A DNA stretch of 32,812 nt from Puniceicoccaceae bacterium MED-G32 (GTDB taxonomy: Bacteria; Verrucomicrobiota; Verrucomicrobiia; Opitutales; Coraliomargaritaceae). Within the stretch, counting starts at the first letter, position 1; every line of letters starts with the position of its first letter. The notes beneath the pieces are model-generated. The model was not told the DNA's origin and made no database searches. It saw only the letters and a list, made by a program, of their open reading frames with translations. The translations under genes were made by a program, and so were the position numbers. This document shows, in pieces, positions 1 to 7,614 of the stretch. Location of the stretch: assembly GCA_002457235.1 (NCBI GenBank), contig NTJV01000007.1, positions 1 through 32,812 of the forward strand, written 5' to 3'.

Positions 1-2
1 CT

Positions 3-104
3 CCAGAGCAATCTCAGATTAGTGTACGCATAGGCTTGGTTGGCAATATGCCAGAATCGCAAGTCATTTTAGCAGAAATCGAAGATATGATCCTTGACCA
101 ATAA
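3..104 (+). CDS. C-terminal fragment of an unidentified protein
   Basis: An open frame enters from the left edge and stops at TAA (102-104). It gives the last 33 residues of a protein, ending in MILDQ, with a hydrophobic beta/loop stretch (VRIGLVGNM) followed by an acidic helix-like tail. I do not recognise the family from this fragment. It lies 35 bases upstream of the PfkB-family kinase on the same strand and may share its transcript. The continuous frame to the window edge and the same-strand neighbour support it as a real gene end, but no function can be assigned. Confidence 0.55.
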   Translation, partial: PEQSQISVRIGLVGNMPESQVILAEIEDMILDQ

Positions 105-139
105 TTGGTTTGAGGCACCACCCTTCTATCTCAAATAAA

Positions 140-1123
140 ATGAAAAGAATAATTGGTTTAGGAAGCCCAATTATTGACGAAATTGCTTTCGTAGACGATG
201 CCTTCTTAGAAAACATCTCAGGTTCTAAAGGAGGAATGGAGCTTCTTGCTGAATCTGAACTCGAGTCAATTAAGTCCGAAATCAACCAAGAACTAGTTCA
301 AATTACGGGTGGCTCCGCTGGAAATACAATCTTTGCCTTAGCGCGTTTAGGCATACAGACCAGCTTTATCGGGAAAATTGGTAACTGTGCATCAGGCGAC
401 TTTTATAAAGAATCGTTAGCCCAATATGGTGGAAGCACACAATCATTCAAGATAGGCAACATACCAAACGGGAAATGCCTCTCTTTAGTCACCCCCGATG
501 GTCAAAGAACCATGCGAACATCGCTTGGAGCAGCCATGACACTTGCTGAAGATGAACTCAACCCCTCAGACTTTCAAGATTATGACCACCTACACATTGA
601 GGGATTCTTAATCCTAAATAAAGATGTACTCCACAAGTCCTTAGATTTAGCAAAAAGCAATAATTTAACTGTTAGCTTTGACCTAGCTTCCTTTGAAATA
701 GTCAATCAATCAAAAAGTGAGCTTAAGGAAATTCTTAAAAATCATGTTGATATGGTTTTTGCCAATGAAGACGAAGCGGCGGCTTTCACTCAACTTCCCC
801 CTGCTCAATCAGAAGAATCAGTCAAAATCCTGAATGAACTGTGTGAAACTGCAGTAGTTAAGCTAGGTGCCCAAGGTAGCCTTATCGCAAAAGATCAGAC
901 AATCATACATTCGGAAGCAATTCCTGTTAAAGAAGTTATAGATACAACGGGTGCAGGTGATTTCTGGGCAGCTGGATTTTTACATGGATGGGCTAACAAT
1001 CAATCAATTGAAGATTCTGCTCAATTAGGAGCATTGATGGGAGCTTCTGTTATTCAAAACCATGGAGGCGCATTAAGTCATAGACAATGGGATGATATTC
1101 TTAAATCAATCCAAACAACCTAA
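140..1123 (+). CDS. PfkB-family carbohydrate/nucleoside kinase (adenosine kinase-like)
   Basis: Cytosolic ATP-dependent kinase of the ribokinase/PfkB family, which phosphorylates a sugar or nucleoside hydroxyl. The 327-residue protein has the N-terminal GGSAGNT glycine-rich substrate-binding motif and the C-terminal signature DTTGAGDFWAAG, whose anion hole GAGD falls near residues 271-274 with D274 as predicted catalytic base. The length fits a complete protein. I chose ATG at 140 because MKRIIGLGSPIIDEI matches how the family begins. An in-frame TTG at 110 would add ten residues without family support. The layout resembles adenosine kinase-like members more than ribokinase, but the substrate cannot be read from sequence. 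proA follows after 9 bases, so the two are probably co-transcribed. Confidence 0.85.
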   Translation: MKRIIGLGSPIIDEIAFVDDAFLENISGSKGGMELLAESELESIKSEINQELVQITGGSAGNTIFALARLGIQTSFIGKIGNCASGDFYKESLAQYGGSTQSFKIGNIPNGKCLSLVTPDGQRTMRTSLGAAMTLAEDELNPSDFQDYDHLHIEGFLILNKDVLHKSLDLAKSNNLTVSFDLASFEIVNQSKSELKEILKNHVDMVFANEDEAAAFTQLPPAQSEESVKILNELCETAVVKLGAQGSLIAKDQTIIHSEAIPVKEVIDTTGAGDFWAAGFLHGWANNQSIEDSAQLGALMGASVIQNHGGALSHRQWDDILKSIQTT

Positions 1124-1132
1124 TTCTCAAAT

Positions 1133-2407
1133 ATGAATGATCAAAATTTACAGCATTTAATCGAATCAATATCACAATCTGCCCGCAAAGCTTCGCTTGA
1201 GCTTACCACTCTGACCAGCGAAAAAAAGAATCAATTTTTATACGATTTAGCCGATGCTCTAGAGGCTAACATAGAAGGTATTTTAGAAGCAAATGCTGTC
1301 GATATTGATAATGCAAAATCCATGGACTTAAGTCCTCCAATGATCGAACGTTTGCAATTCACTAAAGATAGGATTAATCAAATGGCAGTTGGCGTTCGGC
1401 AAGTTGCTGAATTATCAAACCCTGTAGGTGAAACAATCGAACAAATGAATCCACCAAGAGGTTTTGATCTACGAAAAATTCGAGTTCCTATTGGTGTAAT
1501 TGGAATCATCTATGAATCCCGACCAAATGTAACAGTGGATTGCGCTATTTTATGCTTAAAATCAGGTAATGCTTCTATTTTAAGAGGCGGTAAAGAAGCC
1601 TTCAGTAGTAATACTTACTTAATAAAAATCATTCAGTCTTGCTTAACAAAAAACAATATCAACCCAAATGCAGTTCAACTAATTCCAACAACTGATCGTG
1701 ACGCATTGAAAGAATTACTAAAACAAGATCAGTATGTTCACTGCATCATTCCTCGAGGAGGTGAAGGACTTATTCGCTTCACAGTCGAAAATAGTCGTAT
1801 CCCAGTAATTAAACATTACACTGGTGTTTGTTCTGTCTATATTGATGGAGTTCATGATTACGAAAAAGCAGAAAGCATTACCCTTAATTCAAAGTGTCAA
1901 AGACCGAGTGTGTGTAATGCAGCTGAGAATTTACTCATACACCAAGATGCACTATCTTCACTACCAAGATTAGCACAAGCCCTCCATGAACATGGTGTTG
2001 AGCTAAGAGTCGATTCAGCCGCTAAAGCAGCTTTAACCGGAACAGGCATTCCGATGATCGATGCTCAAGACCAAGACTTTGGCGAGGAATATAACGACTT
2101 AATTATTTCTATAGCAGTTGTTCCTAATATGAAGGCTGCCATTGAAATCATTAATACACGAGGCTCAGCGCATACCGATACTATTGTCACAGAAGATGCT
2201 CAAAATGCCCAAGATTTTTTAAATGAGGTCGATTCCTCAACCGTTTTACACAACGCAAGTACTCGATTTAGTGATGGCTTTGAATTTGGACTTGGAGCAG
2301 AGATTGGAATCTCAACGGATCGTCTGCACGCTCGTGGCCCAATGGGCTTAAATGAGTTATGTACTTATAAATACATAGTACATGGCAAAGGCGAAATCAA
2401 AGACTGA
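1133..2407 (+). CDS. proA: Glutamate-5-semialdehyde dehydrogenase (gamma-glutamyl phosphate reductase)
   Basis: Second enzyme of proline synthesis. It reduces L-glutamyl 5-phosphate to glutamate 5-semialdehyde with NADPH in the cytosol. At 424 residues it is the usual ProA length. Family hallmarks include [12 protein letters not shown] near residues 122-134, RGGKEA near 151-156, and [10 protein letters not shown] with the predicted catalytic cysteine at C261. The C-terminal GPMGL region is also present. It starts at ATG with no Shine-Dalgarno sequence (AT-rich leader) 9 bases after the PfkB-family kinase. Its pathway partner proB lies about 12 kb away at 14632-15408 rather than adjacent. The stop is only 3 bases from the convergent rlmN stop. 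Confidence 0.95.
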   Translation: MNDQNLQHLIESISQSARKASLELTTLTSEKKNQFLYDLADALEANIEGILEANAVDIDNAKSMDLSPPMIERLQFTKDRINQMAVGVRQVAELSNPVGETIEQMNPPRGFDLRKIRVPIGVIGIIYESRPNVTVDCAILCLKSGNASILRGGKEAFSSNTYLIKIIQSCLTKNNINPNAVQLIPTTDRDALKELLKQDQYVHCIIPRGGEGLIRFTVENSRIPVIKHYTGVCSVYIDGVHDYEKAESITLNSKCQRPSVCNAAENLLIHQDALSSLPRLAQALHEHGVELRVDSAAKAALTGTGIPMIDAQDQDFGEEYNDLIISIAVVPNMKAAIEIINTRGSAHTDTIVTEDAQNAQDFLNEVDSSTVLHNASTRFSDGFEFGLGAEIGISTDRLHARGPMGLNELCTYKYIVHGKGEIKD

Positions 2408-2410
2408 GCA

Positions 2411-3565
2411 TTAATCTTCAATAATTGGCTTAATGAATGGGCTACTAGGTGAAGGCTCCTGCTCAGCCATTTTTAATTCCTTCTTTAATCTCAATTGTCC
2501 ACATGCCGCATTTATAGAATGTCCTTTTTCTTGGCGAATCGTAACCGATACATTCGCTTCCTTTAAAATTTGAACAAATTTATTTTGGCGAGAGATACTT
2601 GGGCGCTTCCATTCCAATCCTTCTACTTTATTATAGGGAATACAGTTTACATGTGCATGTAAACGTTTGGCAATTTTGACTAAAGCCCGAGCTTGCTCAA
2701 GGCTGTCATTAACCCCATCAATTAAGATAAACTCTAATGTTACCATGCGACCATGAATTTCACGAAATTTTTCAATCGCAGGAATTAAAACCTCTAACGG
2801 ATAACGTTTATTAATGGGCATAATTTGATTACGCACTTCATTGGTCGCACCATGTAATGAAATTGCTAGTCGAATAGACAATGCTTCAGTCGCTAACTTT
2901 TCAATTTCAGGTGCAAGACCTGAAGTAGAAACTGTGATTCTTCTAGCACCAATATTTAAGCCCCATGAAGCATTCATAATCTTCAGGACACTGACTAATT
3001 CATTATAATTAGCTAAAGGCTCACCCATGCCCATAAATACGATGTTATCAAAAGAAACCGATTCATTAGGGTCATGAGTTTCCTTCGGACTATCGATACG
3101 AGACATATGCAGCAATTGAGCAACAACCTCTGATGCAAAAAGATTTCGCTTAAAGCCAGCAAGCCCAGAAGCGCAAAATTTACAGCCATAAGCACAGCCT
3201 ACCTGAATAGAAACGCATACGGTTTTTCTCGATTTCTTTACTCCTACACCCTCTTGTGGAGCTCGAATCAAAACTGTCTCAATCAATTGTTTATCTTCTA
3301 ATTGAATCAAAAACTTTTGAGTTATGTCGTTTGACTGCTTATCGAGTAAAATTTTTGTAGGATCGATCACATAATTAGTACGTAACCACTCTACAAATAC
3401 TTTAGGCAGATTCCTCATAGAATCCCAATCACTTATTCGCTTCTTAAAAATCCAATCAAAAACTTGTTTCGCCCGATACTTAGGAAAATCAGCGGCCAAT
3501 ATCTCGGATTCAAAACTTTCAAGGTTTTCTCCTAATAAACTTTTCTTCTCTGGAACGAAACGCAT
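2411..3565 (-). CDS. rlmN: Dual-specificity 23S rRNA/tRNA A-C2 methyltransferase (radical SAM)
   Basis: Radical-SAM enzyme that methylates C2 of adenine 2503 in 23S rRNA and, in studied bacteria, adenine 37 of some tRNAs. The 384-residue protein carries the CxxxCxxC cluster motif at C124, C128 and C131 (CAYGCKFC) for the [4Fe-4S] centre. C117 in KTVCVS is also present. The methyl-carrying cysteine is C355 in NAACGQ, so both catalytic cysteines are intact. GGEP-like MGMGEPLANY and the AISLHG segment are typical of RlmN. An acidic, proline/serine-rich tail of about 20 residues follows the conserved end. It is divergent from radC (89-base gap) and convergent with proA (3-base gap), so it is probably monocistronic. 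Confidence 0.95.
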   Translation of the reverse strand: MRFVPEKKSLLGENLESFESEILAADFPKYRAKQVFDWIFKKRISDWDSMRNLPKVFVEWLRTNYVIDPTKILLDKQSNDITQKFLIQLEDKQLIETVLIRAPQEGVGVKKSRKTVCVSIQVGCAYGCKFCASGLAGFKRNLFASEVVAQLLHMSRIDSPKETHDPNESVSFDNIVFMGMGEPLANYNELVSVLKIMNASWGLNIGARRITVSTSGLAPEIEKLATEALSIRLAISLHGATNEVRNQIMPINKRYPLEVLIPAIEKFREIHGRMVTLEFILIDGVNDSLEQARALVKIAKRLHAHVNCIPYNKVEGLEWKRPSISRQNKFVQILKEANVSVTIRQEKGHSINAACGQLRLKKELKMAEQEPSPSSPFIKPIIED

Positions 3566-3629
3566 AGATAATTTTTAAATTGGCCGAAACTGAATATTTT
3601 ACATACTAGTAATAAAGAGAACGCTACTT

Positions 3630-3645
3630 ACTTAAGCCCTTAAGT
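3630..3645. repeat. 16-bp inverted repeat just upstream of radC
   Basis: ACTTAAGCCCTTAAGT has two perfect 7-bp arms around a CC centre, ending 9 bases before the radC GTG. The centre is too short for an RNA hairpin loop, so a dimeric protein-binding site is more likely than a terminator. It lies in the divergent spacer between rlmN and radC, so it could influence either. I infer this from symmetry and position only; each arm also contains the self-complementary hexamer CTTAAG, which raises the odds of chance symmetry. Confidence 0.3.
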
Positions 3646-3654
3646 CTAGAAAAA

Positions 3655-4365
3655 GTGACGACCTACCCCACAATTCCACTTAAAGAAATAGAAATCGAGG
3701 AACGACCGCAAGAAAGACTCCTTCGATTAGGTGCAAGTGCTTTAAGTGATAGTGAGCGATTAGCCATGATTCTCCGGAGTGGGACAAAAGGTACGAATGT
3801 TTTAGTTTTAGCCAAGAAAATCCTCAAAGAAGCAGGTTCTTTACAAAATTTGGCTAAATATAACTTAGAGGATTTTGTCAAAATATCTGGTATAGGTCAG
3901 GTAAAAGGACTTCAACTGTTGGCGATTATTGAGCTTTCTTAGCGTATAAACTCTTCAACGGAAAAACAGCCTTTACTGAATTCTCCCGAAAAAATATACC
4001 AATTTTTAGAAAATAAATCGAAAAAGCTAGATATCGAAAAAGTATGGGTTCTCTGCCTTAATCGAAAAAATTACTTAATTAATTTCTATGAGATCACATC
4101 AGGAATCGCTACTAGTTCATTAATTCATCCAAGAGAAATTTTCAGGGTCGCTATTCGTCTAGGTTGCACTGCTATAGTCGTTGTTCACAACCATCCCAGT
4201 GGTGACCCTAGCCCAAGCAAAGCAGATAACGAAGTGGCAAAAACCCTACTTGAAAGCTCAAAGATCATTTGTATCGAGCTACTAGACTTCATGATCCTTG
4301 GGAAAAAATCAATCGATCCCATGCAACAAGGATACTATAGTTTCCGAGAAAATAATTTACTCTGA
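3655..4365 (+). pseudogene. radC: radC (JAMM/MPN domain protein) interrupted by one in-frame TAG
   Basis: RadC family (UPF0758): an N-terminal helix-hairpin-helix domain followed by a JAMM metal-binding domain; the cellular role is unclear. Reading starts at GTG 3655 and runs 95 codons through EERPQERLL, LRSGTKGTN and SGIGQVKGLQLL, then hits TAG at 3940-3942 inside what is normally the AIELSRR-type segment. The same frame continues without another stop for 140 codons to TGA at 4363-4365, encoding the rest of RadC including the intact JAMM signature HNHPSGDPSPSKAD. There is no frameshift, just one stop codon. Other genes here (proB, lspA, ruvA, TPR gene) end at TAG, so TAG is a normal stop in this genome. 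CAG or AAG to TAG would each be a one-base change. The last 9 bases overlap the convergent gatB stop. This is a recent nonsense mutation or a sequencing error. Confidence 0.88.
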
Positions 4366-5826
4366 CCCTTGAATTAGTTTCTGCAACAAAGCATCTAAGG
4401 TAGCTGGATTCGCTTTGCCTTTAGTTGCTTTCATAATTGGGCCTTTAAGTGCATTAATTGCTTTAGCATTTCCCTCTTTATACTGAGCGACTGCTTTTGG
4501 ATTATTCGCAATTGCCTCCAAGCATAAAGACTCAATTGCTGAGTCATCATTATTTTGACTCAAATCCTTTTTCTCTATTATTGTTTTGGGAGAGTCACCA
4601 GAATGGAACATTTCTGAAAAAACGTCTTTAGCAATTTGTTTTGAAATAATTCCTGATTCCACTACCTCAACTAATTCGGCAATAAATTCTGCCTTCATTT
4701 TTGTATCACTGATTAATAAAGCTGAGTCACCCACTTCGGAATTTGCGGATAATTCTCTCAAAAGATCATTAACGATATAATTTGCAATCGCTTTGGGCGA
4801 ATCATAAACACTCAATGCCGATTCGAAAAAATCGCTCAATTCACGATCTGCACAGAGCACAGAAGTAATCGTATAAGGCAAAAAATACTTCTCCTGATAG
4901 CGACGTTGTCGATCAAAAGGACGTTCTGGCAAAGCTTCTCTCAAGGACTCGATTCGTTTTCTATCCATGGAAACTGGCATTAAATCGGGATCAGGGAAAT
5001 AGCGATAATCATGTGCTTCTTCTTTGCTTCTCAACGAAAAACTAACATTCTTTGTAGCATCCCAGCGGCGTGTTTCTTGTATTACAGATTCACCAGCTTC
5101 TAATATTTTTGCCTGTCGCTTTATCTCATACTCAATTGATGCTCTAACATTTGAAATTGAATTCAGATTTTTCATCTCCGTTCGTGTACCTAAAACATCT
5201 GAACCTTTAATGCGTAATGAAACATTGGCATCACAACGCATTTGCCCTTTTTCCATATCGCAGTCTGAAATGCCAGCAAAGGTAATCAGATTCCTAAGTG
5301 CATTTAAAAAAGCAACCGCCTCTTCAGAAGAATAAAGATCGGGCTCAGTTACAATTTCAGCTAAAGGAACGCCAGCACGATTAAAATCAATTAAACTATC
5401 AAAAGCAGTATGTGATAACTTTCCAGGATCCTCTTCTAAGTGGATACGATTGAGTTGAACCCAGCGATGCGTACCCTCAATATTTCGCGCCGCACCCGGC
5501 AATTCGATTTCAACAGAGCCTCCAATGCACAATGGTTGTTCATTTTGTGTTAGCTGATAATTCTTAGGTGAATCTGGGTAAAAATAATTTTTTCTATCCC
5601 ATTTGCATACCTCTGCAATCTCACATCCAAGCATCAAGCCAAGCTGAGCACAACGCTCGATAGCCTCATAGTTCAAAACAGGTAAAGTTCCTGGCAAACC
5701 TAGTACTACAGCATCTGTCAAGGTATTGGGATCTGCTCCGTACCGATAAGGAGCAGCCGTAAACATTTTTGTTTTCGTCTTAACTTGAACATGGATTTCT
5801 AATCCTATAACGACTTCATACTTCAT
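4357..5826 (-). CDS. gatB: Asp-tRNA(Asn)/Glu-tRNA(Gln) amidotransferase subunit B
   Basis: GatB is the kinase/tRNA-binding subunit of GatCAB. It activates Glu or Asp on misacylated tRNA(Gln)/tRNA(Asn) with ATP, then ammonia delivered from GatA completes amidation. The 489-residue protein opens with YEVVIGLEIHVQVKTKTK, the standard GatB start, and contains the CKWDRKNYFYPDSPKNYQ catalytic cradle motif, HLEEDPGKLSH, and the MRCDANVSLR segment. The C-terminal YqeY-like helical tRNA-binding tail is complete, ending KLIQGSE. It is the last gene of the run, 11 bases after gatA. Its stop overlaps the convergent radC frame by 9 bases, leaving no room for a separate terminator. Confidence 0.96.
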   Translation of the reverse strand: MKYEVVIGLEIHVQVKTKTKMFTAAPYRYGADPNTLTDAVVLGLPGTLPVLNYEAIERCAQLGLMLGCEIAEVCKWDRKNYFYPDSPKNYQLTQNEQPLCIGGSVEIELPGAARNIEGTHRWVQLNRIHLEEDPGKLSHTAFDSLIDFNRAGVPLAEIVTEPDLYSSEEAVAFLNALRNLITFAGISDCDMEKGQMRCDANVSLRIKGSDVLGTRTEMKNLNSISNVRASIEYEIKRQAKILEAGESVIQETRRWDATKNVSFSLRSKEEAHDYRYFPDPDLMPVSMDRKRIESLREALPERPFDRQRRYQEKYFLPYTITSVLCADRELSDFFESALSVYDSPKAIANYIVNDLLRELSANSEVGDSALLISDTKMKAEFIAELVEVVESGIISKQIAKDVFSEMFHSGDSPKTIIEKKDLSQNNDDSAIESLCLEAIANNPKAVAQYKEGNAKAINALKGPIMKATKGKANPATLDALLQKLIQGSE

Positions 5827-5837
5827 TATTTAATCTA

Positions 5838-7301
5838 TCAAATTTTCGGCCTCATGTTTTTAAATTCATGATTTTTTTCAAAATCATGTGCGATGGATAA
5901 AATATCGGATTCTCCAAAAGCTTTTCCAATCACCTGCATACCTATTGGTAAATCATTTTGAGTCATTCCTACAGGCAATGAAAGTGCTGGCAAACCAGCC
6001 AAGTTAACAGAAATTGTATAAATATCATTTAAATACATTGCTAAAGGATCATTGTTTTTTTCGCCACGTTGAAAAGCGGGTGTTGGGGAAGTCGGAGTAA
6101 TAATTGCATCCACTTTAGTAAAAGCTTGTTCAAAATCTTGACGAATGAGCGAACGCACCTTTTGCGCTCTTAAATAATACGCATCATAATAACCAGAACT
6201 CAAAACGTATGTCCCCAAGATAATGCGACGTTTTACCTCTTCTCCAAAACCTTCACCTCTACTTTTAGAAAAAAGCTCTAACATATTTTCAGCGTCTTTA
6301 CTTCTATGCGAATAACGAACGCCATCAAATCGCGCAAGATTTGAAGAAGCTTCAGCTGTAGCAATAATGTAATAAACAGGCACACATAATTCTGAATGCG
6401 GTAATGAAATCTCCTCAATGGCGTAGCCCTTCGAACCATACCAAGCAATTGCTTTTTCAACCGCCTCTTTAACTTCTTGATCAATGCCTTGTTGAAAGAA
6501 TTCTTTAGGAACACCTAAGGTCATTTTTTTTGTTGGTTGATCCAAAGCCGAGGAATAATTGACCTTTGGTTGATTCAAAGATGTTGAGTCGAGAGGATCA
6601 TGACCAGTAATTGTTTCTAATAATAAAGCTGAATCTTTCACATTGCGTGACAAAGGACCAACTTGATCTAAAGAAGAGGCAAAGGCAACTAAACCATAAC
6701 GAGAAACAAGTCCATAAGTAGGCTTCATGCCGACTACACCACAAAAAGCTGCGGGTTGACGAATCGAGCCACCCGTATCTGTACCTAAACTAACGATTGC
6801 TTCACCTGCAGATACTGCAGCGGCACTTCCACCTGAAGATCCTCCTGGAATACAATCTAGATTCCAAGGGTTAGCCGTAAAACCATAAGCTGAATTTTCG
6901 GTTGATGAACCCATAGCAAACTCGTCCATATTAAGCCGACCCCAAATAATTGCACCAGCCTCTTTCAACTTTGTAATACATGTCGCATCATAAGGCGAAT
7001 GATACCCCTCTAACATCTTTGAGGCACAGCGAAGCGATTGATCCTTCACAGCTAAAATATCTTTTATCCCAACTGGAATTCCATCAAATGGACCTAAGCT
7101 TTCACCTCTAGCTCGGCGTTCATCTGATGCCCTTCCCTGCTTAAGTGCGTCCTCAACGTCTCGATCAACAAATGCATTTATCTTTAGTTCAACTGCATCG
7201 GTTCGATCTATCACCGATTGCATCAATTCAACTGCACTGAATGCTTTAGACTCTAACCCTTGATTTAAGGAAGCAATATCCGAATAAAATAAATCGCTCA
7301 T
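5838..7301 (-). CDS. gatA: Asp-tRNA(Asn)/Glu-tRNA(Gln) amidotransferase subunit A
   Basis: GatA is the glutaminase subunit that releases ammonia from glutamine for GatCAB. It belongs to the amidase-signature family. The Ser-cis-Ser-Lys triad can be placed at K80 (GIPVGIKD), S155 (GGSSGGSAAAV) and S179 (TGGSIRQPA) by matching to characterised GatA proteins. At 487 residues it is full length. The start ATG is preceded by AGGA about 3 bases upstream, one of the few SD-like sequences here, although closer to the start than optimal. It sits between gatC (11 bases upstream) and gatB (11 bases downstream) in the usual C-A-B order. Confidence 0.96.
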   Translation of the reverse strand: MSDLFYSDIASLNQGLESKAFSAVELMQSVIDRTDAVELKINAFVDRDVEDALKQGRASDERRARGESLGPFDGIPVGIKDILAVKDQSLRCASKMLEGYHSPYDATCITKLKEAGAIIWGRLNMDEFAMGSSTENSAYGFTANPWNLDCIPGGSSGGSAAAVSAGEAIVSLGTDTGGSIRQPAAFCGVVGMKPTYGLVSRYGLVAFASSLDQVGPLSRNVKDSALLLETITGHDPLDSTSLNQPKVNYSSALDQPTKKMTLGVPKEFFQQGIDQEVKEAVEKAIAWYGSKGYAIEEISLPHSELCVPVYYIIATAEASSNLARFDGVRYSHRSKDAENMLELFSKSRGEGFGEEVKRRIILGTYVLSSGYYDAYYLRAQKVRSLIRQDFEQAFTKVDAIITPTSPTPAFQRGEKNNDPLAMYLNDIYTISVNLAGLPALSLPVGMTQNDLPIGMQVIGKAFGESDILSIAHDFEKNHEFKNMRPKI

Positions 7302-7312
7302 TTTCCTATATT

Positions 7313-7609
7313 TTATTCTACTACTTTAGGGACAACGACTTGATCTTCCCGGCTTTCTGGTGCCATTTTATTTAAAATATCTTTTGAAAAAACAGCACCT
7401 GGTTCATCTCCTTCGCGCCAAACATTATCCACCTTATGGGCATGGGCCATTGGCTCAATTCCTTCCACGTTCACGCTATTTAATTTCTCAAAATAAACTA
7501 ATATATCATTTAACTGCCCGGAAAGCTTAGACTTATCCTCTTCGGATAATTCCAATCGTGCTAATTGTGCGACATAATCAATATTTATTTTTTTATCTGA
7601 TTTTGGCAT
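7313..7609 (-). CDS. gatC: Asp-tRNA(Asn)/Glu-tRNA(Gln) amidotransferase subunit C
   Basis: A small scaffold subunit that wraps around GatA and GatB and stabilises the amidotransferase. The 98-residue protein shows the conserved N-terminal VAQLARLELSEEDKSKLSGQ helix and the downstream GIEPMAHAHKVDNVWREGDEP segment typical of GatC. The start ATG has no SD sequence (leader AAATAATTAAT). It follows pheT after 5 bases and precedes gatA by 11, so translation is very likely coupled. Confidence 0.95.
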   Translation of the reverse strand: MPKSDKKINIDYVAQLARLELSEEDKSKLSGQLNDILVYFEKLNSVNVEGIEPMAHAHKVDNVWREGDEPGAVFSKDILNKMAPESREDQVVVPKVVE

Positions 7610-7614
7610 ATTAA

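Noticed and set aside
110-139. TTG at 110 as start of the PfkB-family kinase.
   Set aside because: The added residues (RHHPSISNK) are non-conserved and there is an ATG at 140 exactly at the family start.
3940-3942. TAG in radC as a recoded sense codon (pyrrolysine or suppressor readthrough).
   Set aside because: proB, lspA, ruvA and the TPR gene use TAG as their stop, and no pyl gene or suppressor tRNA is in the window. A nonsense mutation or sequence error is simpler.
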